A stretch of 64,000 nucleotides of DNA, taken from contig NW_024881842.1 in assembly GCF_019059575.1 (NCBI RefSeq), forward strand, positions 496,001 to 560,000. Reading direction: 5' to 3'. The notes below the pieces were generated by a model. It worked only from the letters and a program-made list of their open reading frames with translations. It had not been told where the DNA came from and made no database searches. Source of the stretch: Amphibalanus amphitrite (lineage: Eukaryota; Arthropoda; Thecostraca; Balanomorpha; Balanidae). Below are positions 38,530-49,262 of the stretch, piece after piece. The translations under genes were made by a program, and so were the position numbers. How positions within the stretch are numbered: the first letter of the stretch is position 1; every line of letters begins with the position of its first letter.

Positions 38530-39421
38530 CCCTCGCATGTGTAGGGGGGGGGTCGGATGGACCCCCCCCCATGGTTTTTCGCGAATAACTCGCGTAAAAA
38601 GCGGCCGATCGCAACGAAACTTTCAGTACCCTCACATTGATCAATTTTACACCTACTCTGAAAATTTCATGACCCTGACCCAAATGACCTTTGACCTGTG
38701 ACCTCTTTTCCGAGACCATGTTTGGCCGGAATCGCGATTTGGCGTACGTCGGCTCGCATTAGCCGCGCGTTTGCAAGCTTTTCGTGGTTTCAAACGTTCA
38801 AACATGTGATTTGATGCTGCTCCCATGCATTAGGGTGGGTGTCAAGGTCACCTGAAGGTCAGGTCAGGTCATTGACCTTTGGTGACCTCGGGTGACCTAA
38901 GTTCACTTTTTCGAGTTCTACATGTTTCTAGGCTAGTTTTTGGAGCTGAATTCGAATTAAGCAGCCATTGGAACATTTACGAAGTAGTTTTGGTGCCTTC
39001 GTAACATGTTACGAAGCTGTCAGAGGCGGTTGACACGTACTACGAATACCCGTCACGACGCCTACTGGTTGACCTGACCTGACCTGACCCGACTTGGTCT
39101 AAATGCTTAAAGACATCATCTGTGATCAAAACTAACACGATATTCGTGATCAGCACCCCGAAAAACCCCTTAGCAACCACACTTTACGACTTTCTAATAG
39201 GTCCCGATTTTCCCGACTTTGGGTCATTGACCTGACCTGGAAGGTCAACCAATGACCTAGGACCTTAAAATTGGGTATCATCGGCTTCCTCTCGTCACGG
39301 GCAACACGCTCGTTTTTCCGCGAAGCTCTAGGTCGATCAGGGGCCAAACGGCAAGGGGGGGGTCCAACCGACCCCCCCCCCTACACATTAGAAGCTGGAA
39401 AACGCCGCACACATGCGAGGG
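38530..39421 (+). mobile_element. piggyBac-like (TTAA) non-autonomous element, 892 bp
   Basis: It is flanked on both sides by TTAA (38526-38529 and 39422-39425). The 13-bp perfect terminal inverted repeats are CCCTCGCATGTGT at 38530 and its complement ending at 39421. Each end also carries a subterminal G-run/C-run palindrome (runs of about nine G, a short TCGGATGGA-type loop, then about nine C). The interior is full of TGACCT/AGGTCA words and has no coding frame. The empty site is preserved in the 18113 MITE copy as TTTTAACATTAG. Confidence 0.85.
38685..38704 (-). promoter_or_regulatory. Triple AGGTCA direct repeat with 1-bp spacers (DR1-type)
   Basis: On the + strand TGACCT occurs at 38685, 38692 and 38699 with single-base spacers. 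AGGTCA-n-AGGTCA is the consensus for RXR/USP and HNF4-type nuclear receptors. It lies inside the transposon, so it would travel with the element. Function is inferred only. Confidence 0.4.
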
Positions 39422-39635
39422 TTAACATTAGCCGTATGGGTGTTGCATGGAAAGAATGGGACCAAAAGTCGTCAGTGCCCCCCCCCCCTCCCTTCATTGA
39501 AGGTGTTCCGCCGCCACTGATTTGTTGCAGCAAATACCAAGCGACTTCTCAGAGCTGAATGAGCCCAGCTCAGCCCCGATCTAGCAACCGCTCGCTGGTC
39601 ATCTGGCAACCGCCCGGTCATCTGGCAGCCGCCGA

Positions 39636-39643
39636 TGACGTCA
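39636..39643. promoter_or_regulatory. Consensus CRE palindrome TGACGTCA
   Basis: A single full palindrome, followed by further ATGACGC words. Candidate CREB/ATF site with no other support. Confidence 0.25.
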
Positions 39644-39658
39644 TGACGCCGCATGACG

Positions 39659-39713
39659 CAGTCTGGAAAATTGCCGATTAATGATGTCAACTTTTCGGGT
39701 GTTTGAGTTTTCC
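39659..39713 (+). repeat. 55-bp dispersed repeat, copy 1
   Basis: Starts CAGTCTGGAAAATTGCCGAT and ends GTGTTTGAGTTTTCC. It matches the reverse complement of 46505-46559 with one difference in 55. Flanks are unrelated. Confidence 0.9.
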
Positions 39714-39733
39714 GGTGCTCGGTGCAACCGGGC

Positions 39734-39772
39734 ACCGGAGGCGTCATCGCAGCCGCCGATGACGCCTCCGGT
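39734..39772. repeat. Perfect hairpin, 16-bp arms and 7-bp loop
   Basis: ACCGGAGGCGTCATCG (39734-39749) pairs perfectly with CGATGACGCCTCCGGT (39757-39772). There is no U tract, and this is a eukaryotic context, so it is not called a terminator. Confidence 0.9.
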
Positions 39773-40795
39773 TACCGTGTACGTCGCACTCATTAGGACG
39801 GATTCAGAGCTGTCACTTTGTATACAGCGGCTGAACGTCTGCTAACACATGGTGTCACTGCTCGTCTGCACAACACGCCTGGCCTGGTGCTGCCCCATTG
39901 GCACCATCACCACTGGTGTCTGGTCTGGTGACGGCTGGCTCCGCCCTCTGCTGGTCGGTGGAGCTTGCTGCTCGCTGTACAGACTCCGTGGAAAGGCCAA
40001 CTCGGAGGCTGTAGGTCCCAGAGGGTCTGTTACATTCGTGTTTGCGTTCTCACACGTGTGCTGCCAGAAGCTGTTTATGTTTCATCTGAGTCCCAAAAGG
40101 CTCTGCTTTTTAGGCGAATAGCGCTTGAATAGGCAATTAATGTCGTATTGTTCAAAGTAGATTATCAAAAACATAAAACATTATGCATAAGACTTCTGGT
40201 GAGTTTCATCGCTGCGCAATAAATTACACAAACGGAAAATTACCACTATTTTGCATTTTCACTGCTGCATTGCAAAGAAAGGGTTTTGCAACATTGAGCA
40301 TCGTTTATTATTTTCCAAATCTAGCGGCGTGCAGCCTGTCAATCGAGGACACATTACAGCATTCCCTGTGGCGTCTGGGGCCGGCGCACCCCGCTCTGAC
40401 ACGAGTGACACGCCCGGCTGGGTCACGTGTCACGTGTCACGACACTCCCGCGGGGACGCGTCACGGGCCGTCGTGATGACGTCGTTCTCCTGTTTGATGT
40501 ATGCCGCGGTTGGCGGTGATGATTCACCGTGTGCTCGGCGACGGGCTGAGTCCCCTTCTTCTCGATTGTTCGAGTCAGCAGCCTTTGCTGATACTCAGCA
40601 GACCACGCTCTATACTGCCTGCGGCTGGTTGCCCCGTGACACGGGTCAGTCGTCGGTGGATGTGGCGGTCAACTGACTATTTTCCTAGAATCACTCGTCG
40701 CTCAACTTGGCCGAACCAACGAGCTCGCAACTCTAACTCCGCGCGGAGTATTTTGGCCGCTTCGGGAGAAAATGGTCCGGCTTCCGGTGACCTGA
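39773..40795. other. No gene identified
   Basis: Unique sequence before the broken domain. Near 40426-40445 there is a GTCACGTGTCACGTGTCACGAC patch of E-box-like words. Confidence 0.35.
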
Positions 40796-41376
40796 GTTCA
40801 GTTTACCGGAGCCGTGCCCGGTCGAACTACGTCCAAGTTATTCCTGTCTGAGACCGTCAACACGCGCCTCGAAGACGACGTGCCGACCTGGCTGGCATAT
40901 CTGACGGTACGCCGCCGTCCGTCGTAGAGTCCGCAGTTCGCACGACTCCGACCCGAGCAAGGCAGTCATAAAACACTTCAAGTTGGTCCGTAAGTGCTAT
41001 TCTGGGCACGACGCGCGTGACAACTTGACATTGAAGTCGTCCAACGGCGGACACTACTCCGAGTTCAATTGCACCGTGGGCAGGTCGGGCTTACGTCGGA
41101 AGAGATCCACGTGAGCTGCAGCGCGTGGGGGCGATGCCCGCGTGGGTCGAGTGGAAAGACGGCGTGGGCTCATTCAAACTCACTCAAACTCACCGGCAGG
41201 GTTCCCAGTTCATTCACGGAACGCTGCTCACGACGGTGAAGGGGGATTTCTATATCGGCGTGTCCAATACTTCTGCATGGAGTATTGTCTTGTCGAAACA
41301 GTGCTCACGTCGTCTGGATTATCGACGCGTCGGCGCGTCGCACCCGACGAGAATGGCGATGCGCCGGCGGCTATAG
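40796..41376 (+). pseudogene. Frameshifted Methyltransf_FA (farnesoic acid O-methyltransferase-like) domain relic
   Basis: Three protein-like segments follow one another in different + frames. Segment 1 is 40796-40927 (includes SETVNTRLEDDVPTWLAYL, ends TAG). Segment 2 is about 40905-41114 (includes VIKHFKLVRKCYSGHDARDN and SSNGGHYSEFNCTVGRSG, ends TGA). Segment 3 is 41107-41376 (includes ELQRVGAMPAWVEWKDGVG, then GDFYIGVSNTSAWSIVL, ends TAG). The order 'F-x-V-(K/R)-x-C-x5-A', 'Y-E..G', 'FW-x-SW-x-DG', 'Y-IGVS-x-(W)..W' is that of the Methyltransf_FA domain found in crustacean farnesoic acid O-methyltransferase and in many invertebrate extracellular proteins. Each junction needs a one-base shift and the overlaps leave no room for introns. 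A pseudogene, or indel errors in the assembly, would explain it. The upstream start and downstream end are undefined. The family match is from memory of the domain pattern and is moderate at best. Confidence 0.35.
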
Positions 41377-44300
41377 CCATCGGTATTGTCCGAGGACCGG
41401 CTTCGTCGGTGCGCTGGAATGGAATCGCCGAAAGCGGGGCGAGTATACGCGGACGCTTCATCGACCAAAGACGATATTGTCATGTGGGTATAGTCAGTAG
41501 AGTATGTGCACCAGTTACTAAAAATATCGCGAAGAGAAGGGTGTACGTAGCAAAATGGATATCATTTATCACGACGAAAGTTGGACGGAAATGGGCCTTT
41601 TACCTGTTGACATGAACGGATCGCTTCTGATGGTTTTGAGGCCAGCTCCATAGACTAGTGAGGGATGGCCGCAACGGTGGGGATTCACTGATCGCGTGTT
41701 GCGCCGATATTACTGCGTGCATTGTCTGTGGAGCCGGGCTCGTGCTCCTTTGGCCAGTCCCCGAGGCCACCCGCCCCCTCCCTCCCCACGTACTGACCTG
41801 GGATCTCCTGATGGACACCCCGCGAACACTGCACCCCGCGACTCGAGCTCTGTCAGCGGCCGAAAACAGACGGATCTACTCTCGGTCGCCCGTTTTTCCT
41901 CCACTGTCCCGGCTGTCATTTCCGCTTACAAATGTCTCCGGCTCAGTGCGAGAGCTGTGCACGTCGGGACAGGTGTGCAGACAATTACTGGAAACGGCCA
42001 CGGAGCTCTGGGAGACTGAGTGCCGTAACGACGGCAGGTCACGACAGGGCACATACACCGAGCGGTTAGTTTGGATGCTTACATGGAGAGCGATGGTTTT
42101 TGTGCCCGGTCATGACGTGGGGCACACGATGCTTAGTATTTGTAATGGATCCAGGGGCCGCCAGGACGAGTCAGCCCCAATCCAAGACACAAATCGGCAG
42201 TTAAGTTTTGGGAAAAATTAATTAGTGGCTTTTAAACTCCGTCATTGGCCTATTTATGGTTCCGTATAAAATGGACACACTGGGGTTAGCAGATTTGTTT
42301 TATGGTTTTTGGATAAGTACACGTAATAATAGCCTAATAGACGTACTAAGTTTCAATATCCACTGCCACAGATCGAATTTACATGATGTTCCGTGTCACA
42401 GATATTCAATCATACAAAATGGCTGGTTATGATGTTGGATTTCTTGTTATTACACGTAAGACAATTGTCCATAACAATCCTATCGGTGGCTGCTTCAAGT
42501 AGCACAAATTAGCACTTGGGTGTGTGGATTGGGTTATCCTATTAGTGGCTCTGTTACGGCTCTCTAATTAACCTGTCCATCATGGCTGCCGAGGAAGCCA
42601 ATTGTAAATATCGCATGGTTAGCGCAACTAATGGTGCGCCGGTATGGCCTAAGTGTTTTCCATAACTTAGATTTGATGATAATGACTGCAGTAATGATAG
42701 CCCAAACCGAGAGTTTCACTAATTCACTGACCGCAGCTACAGCCCAATTTAACTGACAGCCAGCCGCTCAGCCGGGGGACAGACCGGCTAATTTAGTCGG
42801 CGGCTTCGTGGAATTCGGAAGAGTTTGGGGCAGTTGTATTCCGCATTACTTTGGCATTTTATTGTTTTGCATTAAATTGATGTAAAAGCTTTACATTAGG
42901 AAGACATAAAGATAAAAGTGTAGTTTTACGTCAGGGTACAAGATTTCATGTTAGAGTAGCACCGTTTGATGCTAATTTACAACAGCTCTCTGTCGTACTA
43001 AATACGAAGTTTGTCGTTTTATAGCTGCTGACCCTATTAGCAAACGGCGAACCCGTTGATCGCAATGTTACACCATCATCCTGTCAAAGCGGTGTTCAAA
43101 TGTTCGGGTGCAGTTGGACCAGCAGAGACCGTAATAGGCTGTTCCAGAGGCCAACTTGCCCGGCTTCATTCCCAAACAGCGTGGCCCATGGGCTGTTTCC
43201 GCCGGACAAATTGCTAGTAAAGCGGAATTGGAAAAGTTCTCGACGTGGATGGGGGCTGCCCACTCGAAACAGCCAGGCAGCCAGTCCGACATCGATCCTG
43301 CATTTCATCAGCCGTTGAAAAAAAAAATGTTTCGAAAAAAAAAGAGAAAATAAGCTTCCACACTCGTTCAAAGCAAGTGCTGTGTTTGCGTGTTTCGGGG
43401 AGTTAAGTGACCGCAAAATATGTTATCCCGTTGAACGACTTATAAGCGTAAAAACTAAAAAGGACATATCCTTTGTCTGGGTCACACAGCAGATCACCTG
43501 TCCGGACACGGAAAACTCCGAGCTAGCCCGATGACTCACCAAACAAAGCACCTGGTTTTCTGACGTTAGCTTCGGGCGCGGCCCAGCCATCACCGGCGTG
43601 TCGATTGCTTTCTGTGTTATCGGCCACGTTATTTTCCAGGGGTGGTTATTGCATCTAGCCACGATCGGCCCGACCCAGCAGTTGATGCAATGTGACCATG
43701 CCATTGCCCGATGGCTACCTGATTTATGATATTGCTTCTAGCTGTTTCGAATGGTTGCACGAGAAATAGCGACAGTTTCGGAAATGTAATACGGTTAAAC
43801 AGCCCCTGGCGGCGAGCGTTTGATGCCGTGGTGGAAAATTTGCCGCCGAGTATTTGCATGAGGCTATGCTGACTTTGAGCGCCTGTAATCGACTGTGAAC
43901 GGTGTGTTATGGGTCGGTCGCTGCAGCGAGGAGCCCCACGTGGCACTGTTGCGCCCTCTCACTGTGTGGGATTTACTGTGGACTTGCGGAGCCCTGGGGT
44001 GGAGGTATGAGGGTGGGTGTGTCGCGTAAACGTCAGCCGCGCCCCTGTGAATCATTTGCGCCTCAGCACAGCCCATGATAAGCGCCATGACCTCTCTTGG
44101 TGCCCACGGACAAACTCAGCTCGACGGGAGCGCAGCGCGCATTGTCTGCCTTTCCGGCGCTCAAAACGTGACGCTACCTCCGCTGTTATTGTTCACCCAC
44201 TTGAAATTCCATCGGCATCTCCGGCAAACATCATTTAAATCCATCTTCAGCGCCGCTCGTCTATCCGATAGCGTTGCGGCAGCGCTTCCCACACACACAC

Positions 44301-45447
44301 ATCAGAGCTAATGTCTGGAATTAAAATGCAGCCCTGCATCTTGTCTGGCGCGCACGGGTGGCAGGATCCGGCCACACCCGGCGTTATGGTCGCCCCCTTG
44401 CCAGCCTCGGGTCGACCCGGACCTGGCGCCGGCGCGAGACAAAACAGCGCTTCTCGACGACCCGGCCTTGAATGTAAAGCAGGCATATTCGTTCTCCCGT
44501 GTCATCGTACGTTATTGAATGCTATTATGGCGTCACGGATGCGAAGTGCGCTCCGTGAGTGAGGTGCGACGCCGGGGCTGCTCAATGCAGTGGCGGAGGT
44601 ATGAGAAATGATGCTGAGCCATGCGCTCTGTGGCGATAGTTTGGTGGGGACGAAACTCCGGGTTCAGCTGGGATTGGTTGAGGTGGGCAGTGGGAGACAG
44701 GTCCGGAGTCGGCTGGACTGGCTCATTCGGTGCAGTCAAGGGCAGCATGTGATGTAGTCAAAGGGCGAAGTTGATTGGAGACATGCTGGAGCGACGCCAT
44801 GTTTCATACCACATCCATGGGGCGGCTCTGGCCGCGGATTTTTATTGTGAACCAAGTTTTTTTGTGTTAATGTAAGCAGTTTACAGTATGATAATGCTGC
44901 TGCGAGGTTGAAGTACCGATTAGTCTTTTTGCTGTATGGTGCTAACAGTGGTTTTGTTACGATATTCTTGGTATTTTGATTTCTGGATGGTGTCTCAAAA
45001 CGGCTCGCAGATGCACTCTGTCATCATTTTTTCGTCATCCTCTTTAGCAAAGCAGCTGTCTTGTCTGACAGCCTACACAAGATGTGGGAGCATGCGAAAT
45101 GTAAACCTGTGCGGTTACGTAAGCATTTGACCACGTGTATGTATATGTGTTCATGTGTGTGAAATATCAGGGTTGTCGGCCGATCCCAATATCAGGGTTG
45201 AACTAACAGGGTTGAGCGATAATCTTCACCTCTATACGTGATTTAAATAAGTTAATGTCCCTGCATGTCCTCCTCATTTTAAACATTCCCCTCGGGCTCG
45301 ACAGTCTCTTACAAGTCAAGTCTCTGTGACAGCCTCTGTGCTCAAGATGTCCCAGTCCCTCTCTGCTGGCCGATGTCGTTCCCTTTTTCAGAAGCACCCG
45401 TTGACTTGTGCCCAGTTTTCTGACCCGTCCCGTCTCTTCTCTTTCAG
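41377..45447. other. No gene identified between the relic and the glypican exon
   Basis: AT-rich unique sequence with short open frames on both strands. A frame at 43140-43353 (+) ends in a lysine-rich tail made by poly-A runs and matches nothing. AATATCAGGGTTG is repeated at 45164 and 45189. The 30 bases before the exon form a pyrimidine-rich tract; a second CCCTTTTTCAG acceptor-like word ends at 45391. Confidence 0.4.
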
Positions 45448-45603
45448 GGGCATCCAGTGAGGTGTGCCAGGCGGGCTCGTGCTGCTCTCGGGACTGGGAG
45501 CACGGCATTCGAGACGTGGTCCACAGGGAGTTCCGGCGGCGCCTGGTCGACAGCACCGACCAGGTCAAAAACCTGCTGCACCTGCAGGTCAGCGCCGTGC
45601 AAG
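45448..45603 (+). CDS. Internal exon of a glypican (heparan sulfate proteoglycan core protein), GPC3/5-Dally type
   Basis: Glypicans are GPI-anchored extracellular proteoglycans that modulate Wnt, Hedgehog and BMP/Dpp ligands at the cell surface. The exon follows a pyrimidine tract ending CTTCTCTTTCAG (AG at 45446-45447) and ends CAAG before GTCAGT (GT at 45604-45605). It starts with two bases of a split codon and ends with one, so it is symmetric phase 1 and contributes 52 codons' worth of sequence. The frame is fully open and encodes VCQAGSCCSRDWEHG followed by an amphipathic basic/acidic helix-like stretch ending LHLQVSAVQ. The C-x4-CC-S-R-x2-E pattern is the N-terminal glypican signature; vertebrate GPC3 has a very similar VC..GPTCCSRKME, whereas GPC1/4/6 have CPQG.TCC. 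This favours the GPC3/5 (Dally) clade, but orthology is inferred from one exon. The signal-peptide exon should lie upstream and the rest of the ectodomain downstream; neither was found here. No other segment in the window combines a family match with good splice sites. Confidence 0.8.
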
Positions 45604-46504
45604 GTCAGTCAACAGGGGAGCTTAGATACTGACCGGCGAGGGAGATGTCCTTTGCTGGTACTTTCGTGTGGGGAGTATTGCACTGTTGTGCTTTTAATGT
45701 GGAGTTTAGATGTTTGCGAGTCGTTTGAGCACGAGTTTATTTCATTTCGTTTTGTGTAATTTCTATTAAATATTTCGTATTCATTCAACAAAGGTTAGTA
45801 ATTTGTACGTGAATACTGAAGGGTCGCATAACAGGTCAACTTTGTACTGGGCTAACCACTACCCAGGCATTTTTCCATTGCTGTGAACACTGAACACACT
45901 TGTGTCCTAGTATTTCAGCAGAGCATACGTAAGCTTAAGCTCAAAGCCACACGACATTCTCAATGAACAAAGACACTCTTTATGAAAACGCTTCCAGAGG
46001 AGGTTAAATTCCTGTTAAACTTGTTAGTTGTTTGTTTGTTGCTGTCAGGGATCGTTGTCACTGTGCCATTTGTCAGGTTTGAATCTGATGCAAAAAATTT
46101 AATGTATTATCGTCTTAGTTCTGTTTTTGTCCTTTGTTGCTATATCCATACATCACGAACACCTAGCAATGCAATGGATGTCACATCTGTTTACGGATTA
46201 TCTACAACTTGACGCAATTTGTGTTCCTTATAAACTCAGCCGGCAAGCCGTACTTACCAATGGCAAACACACTGGTGTTGCTATGCGAACTGTTATAATC
46301 TTCACAGCGAATAAACCTATGTTGTTTAAGCACCTTTTGTAAGCCGCTCAAATATGCATTGTTGCAACCGTATTTTTCCTTGCAATGATAATCGTCTGAA
46401 TCATCGCACAATGTCACGCGCTGTTCAAGTGTACTCCATGAGGAAATATCATTAAGGAAGATGGCACAACATCAATCTAATCAGCCTACATTGACCTAAA
46501 CACA

Positions 46505-46559
46505 GGAAAACTCAAACACTCGAAAAGTTGACATCATTAATCGGCAATTTTCCAGACTG
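46505..46559 (-). repeat. 55-bp dispersed repeat, copy 2 (inverted)
   Basis: Reverse complement of 39659-39713 with one mismatch. It contains a GATTAATGATG homeodomain-like core. Confidence 0.9.
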
Positions 46560-49140
46560 GAGCTTCTGAGTTCACCTCGTTTCTCGTCCAAATTGATTAG
46601 TCTGACGGCAATTCCTGCGAACGATCCCTCTCAAACTCGATCTCACACACCTGCGCCGTTTCGTCGGGCGCCGTGGTGTGGCGGCACTGTGGTTCGTCTC
46701 TGCAGTTCAGTGGGCCACAGCCGCACGTCTGTACATCACAGAGATCACCAGCTGCTGTTTGGTTTGGCGGTGGTTTTCCGATGACCAATGATGCAACCAG
46801 TGCTGGCTGCCAGCTCCGGCGGTCGCCGACCATGCAAAGAACCGTACGCTAACGGTGAGGCGACGTCCGCCGGTCGCTAAGCGCCGAAACAGTCGCCATT
46901 CAATGTGACGGGCCCTTGCTGGAACTGGTGGTGATGTCATCATGCCACGTGACACGTGCGTCACGGGCTAGAACGGTGATGTTGAACAGGGCGGAAAGGA
47001 TTTCCGCGCATCGGCACCCTTGTGGAAGACCGACGAACCTTGCGGTTCCGACGAGCCCATTCATTGGCTTGGAAATACGATCTGCTCCTCTCTTTTGGCG
47101 CTGTTCCGAGACGATTTTCTACCGCTCCTGCGAGATAGGTGGGAAAATATCCGTCCATATGGCGCCGTCGTGCGTATTTCTGGCACTTTTCGACGCTCGT
47201 CTCACTCCCTCGCCCAGCCCTCTCCGGGCCTCAGCTCGAAGCTCGGGGGAGGTGGCGTCAGCGGTTTCGACCGAGCCGGCGGCGGAAAGCGGCGGCAAAC
47301 GGCGGCAACTGAGACGGGTGCCACGCGCCCACCGCTTTGTTTCCGCCGCCACGTCGACTTTTATCGTGGCTCGCGCGGGGCGAAATCGCCACTGGCTCGC
47401 GGCCGGGCAGCAGAACAAATGGTCAGTCGAGACGGCTGGAATAGCCACCATTTGCCACCGTGTCCCGCCGCGCCGCGCCGGCCCACCCGCCAGATCGCAG
47501 CCCAGAAATGCACCCGACGCTAATTTGCCTCCAGAGTTTCCCGGATGTGGAGCCAACACGCTCCTGTGCGTTTTACCGCGGGGTTATGTTGGCTAGCTAA
47601 TGAGATCGTAGGAGCTCGCCACGCTACAGAACGCCAAGATGAAATAGATTTCGCCAAATGCTGGCCGACTCAGCAAACAAGGCCTCAGCTGCGGCTGCAC
47701 TTGCTGAAACGCTGTTCTTTTTTTTTGCAGATGAAAAAAAGATCCTCATCTGTGTCGACGGCAGTGTGTTAGTGGTGATACAGTGCCAGACTCTGGACTG
47801 TTTTAGCAGCTGTCGTGGTCCGCACAGGTGTCAGGTCTCGTATACCCTTTCGGCACTCAACGCACAACGTCGGCGTCCGGCAGTGGCTGGTTTCGACTCC
47901 ATTTCTCTGTGTGACACATTTTTGTGCTTTTTGGATACCAGCTGATCAACTCAATTTCATTTTGGTTGATCAGGCACTAGCGGTCTGTTTAGACAATTTC
48001 AGGGCTGTGGGCTGTTGGTCAATATCTTGGATCGCCGTTTATTGAAGTAAGTAGGCGAGGTCTGTCCAGCGCAAGTGCCTCTTCGCGTCGGTTAGTTGAA
48101 CTGCCGTCTGCCTGTCTGCTCTCCAAAGCCGATTCACATTTACTCTTCTGTCCGAACGTCTATCCATCTGTCCTGGAGCCTTGTTTGACCAATGGGGGTT
48201 GCATGCATTCTGTCAATCAGGCCGGCTTACTCTCCCGTCCTGTCCGATTTTCCTCTTTGCCACCAGTTTGCACTGTATTTCGATCAGGTCTGTCGGTCTC
48301 TCTGGGCCTCTCTCGGTCTCTGTCAGCTTCTATTGACCTCTCTCGGCCTCTGTTGGCCGGTATCCGCCATGATCGGCCTTTCTTGGCGCCCGACCGCGGC
48401 TGTGTCCTGTCCCGGAACAACATCAGACAACAGCTGCGCCTGCCGCCGACCTCCCACCTGTGGATTCGCTGACTTCACCCGCTGTCTGAATGGGCTGCCA
48501 CGGGTCCGGCCCCTCCCCAGAGCGGATCTACTTCCCTTCCCCAGGACGATAGTCGTGTCCCCACACCAACGGGGTCTGTATTTTCCCTGTCTCAAGTCCA
48601 TGTCCCGCCCAGATGTTGAGTGTCGTGGCCCTCTTGAGACATCGGTGGTAAATCATCGTCAACCACTGCGCTGAGCTCTTCAGGGCTGATGGAAGGCCAA
48701 CCAAGGTCGTCAGTGTCATTGTTTGACCATTCCCGCTGAGTTATTGAGTCATCCGTTCGGCTCGTAGGATGTCCTAACGTAACACGCACACTTCATTTGT
48801 TGACAAAGAGCTCATTCATCAGCCGCCATAGTTTATGACCGGTCCCTGGCCGTAGCGGGAGCCGCACGGGATACATGAATATGTTTGGTTTCCTGATTCT
48901 TTTTTCTTTTTACTGCTAGGTTTTTTATGTTGCGAGCAAAGTTTAACTGCATGCTTTTTGTTATCAATGTTTCGCAAATTTGAGCATGTTATTAAGTTAA
49001 GTCTTTTATTAGGTTGTCAATTGCATGGAATACCTACTTCGATTCACGATGAAAATGTTCGTTTTGGTCCGATCGATCTGAAAACGTCCTTGTTGAGTCA
49101 CAAACTCTTCTTCGCGGAAATAACATTTTTTACCCATTCT
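46560..49140. other. CpG-rich block at 46990-47560; no gene identified
   Basis: Stop-poor Arg/Ala/Ser-rich frames of up to 226 codons lie on both strands and have no family match. A strong acceptor-like tract (TTCTTTTTTTTTGCAG) ends at 47730 and opens a phase-1 frame to a stop at 47943-47945. The CT/GGCCTC-rich stretch at 48290-48360 is a decayed short repeat. Confidence 0.35.
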
Positions 49141-49262
49141 CTCCATCCTCTCTGTCAGTCTGTCCGTCTCTTTTTTTCTCTCTCTCTCTCTCTATTCCTC
49201 TATCTATGTCTCTCTCTCTCTCTCTCTATCTCTCCCTACCTCTTTCTTTCCTCTTCTCTGTC
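49141..49262 (+). repeat. Imperfect CT/CTAT-rich tract
   Basis: Pyrimidine-rich, with CT runs broken by TATC, ATTC and CCTACC. A decayed microsatellite. Confidence 0.85.

Larger units (their letters stand above)
38468..39519. mobile_element. hAT MITE (second copy of the 157-bp family), split by a piggyBac-like insertion
   Basis: The ends CATAGGCGGCGGAAC and GTTCCGCCGCCACTG are the same TIRs as at 18113. It is flanked by perfect 8-bp duplications ATTTGTTG (38460-38467 and 39520-39527). Removing the inner 892-bp element plus one TTAA leaves 156 bp, matching the 157-bp copy, including GGGGCACCGTGC and GCATGGAAAGAATGGGACCA. Confidence 0.93.

Noticed and set aside
45381-45391. Alternative acceptor CCCTTTTTCAG, 56 bp before the exon
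   Set aside because: Using it would add 56 bases, not a multiple of three, and break the phase; the acceptor at 45447 is also closer to the conserved cysteines.
46916-47596. 226-codon + frame in a CpG-rich block
   Set aside because: Arg/Ala/Ser composition and competing frames on the other strand point to base composition rather than selection.
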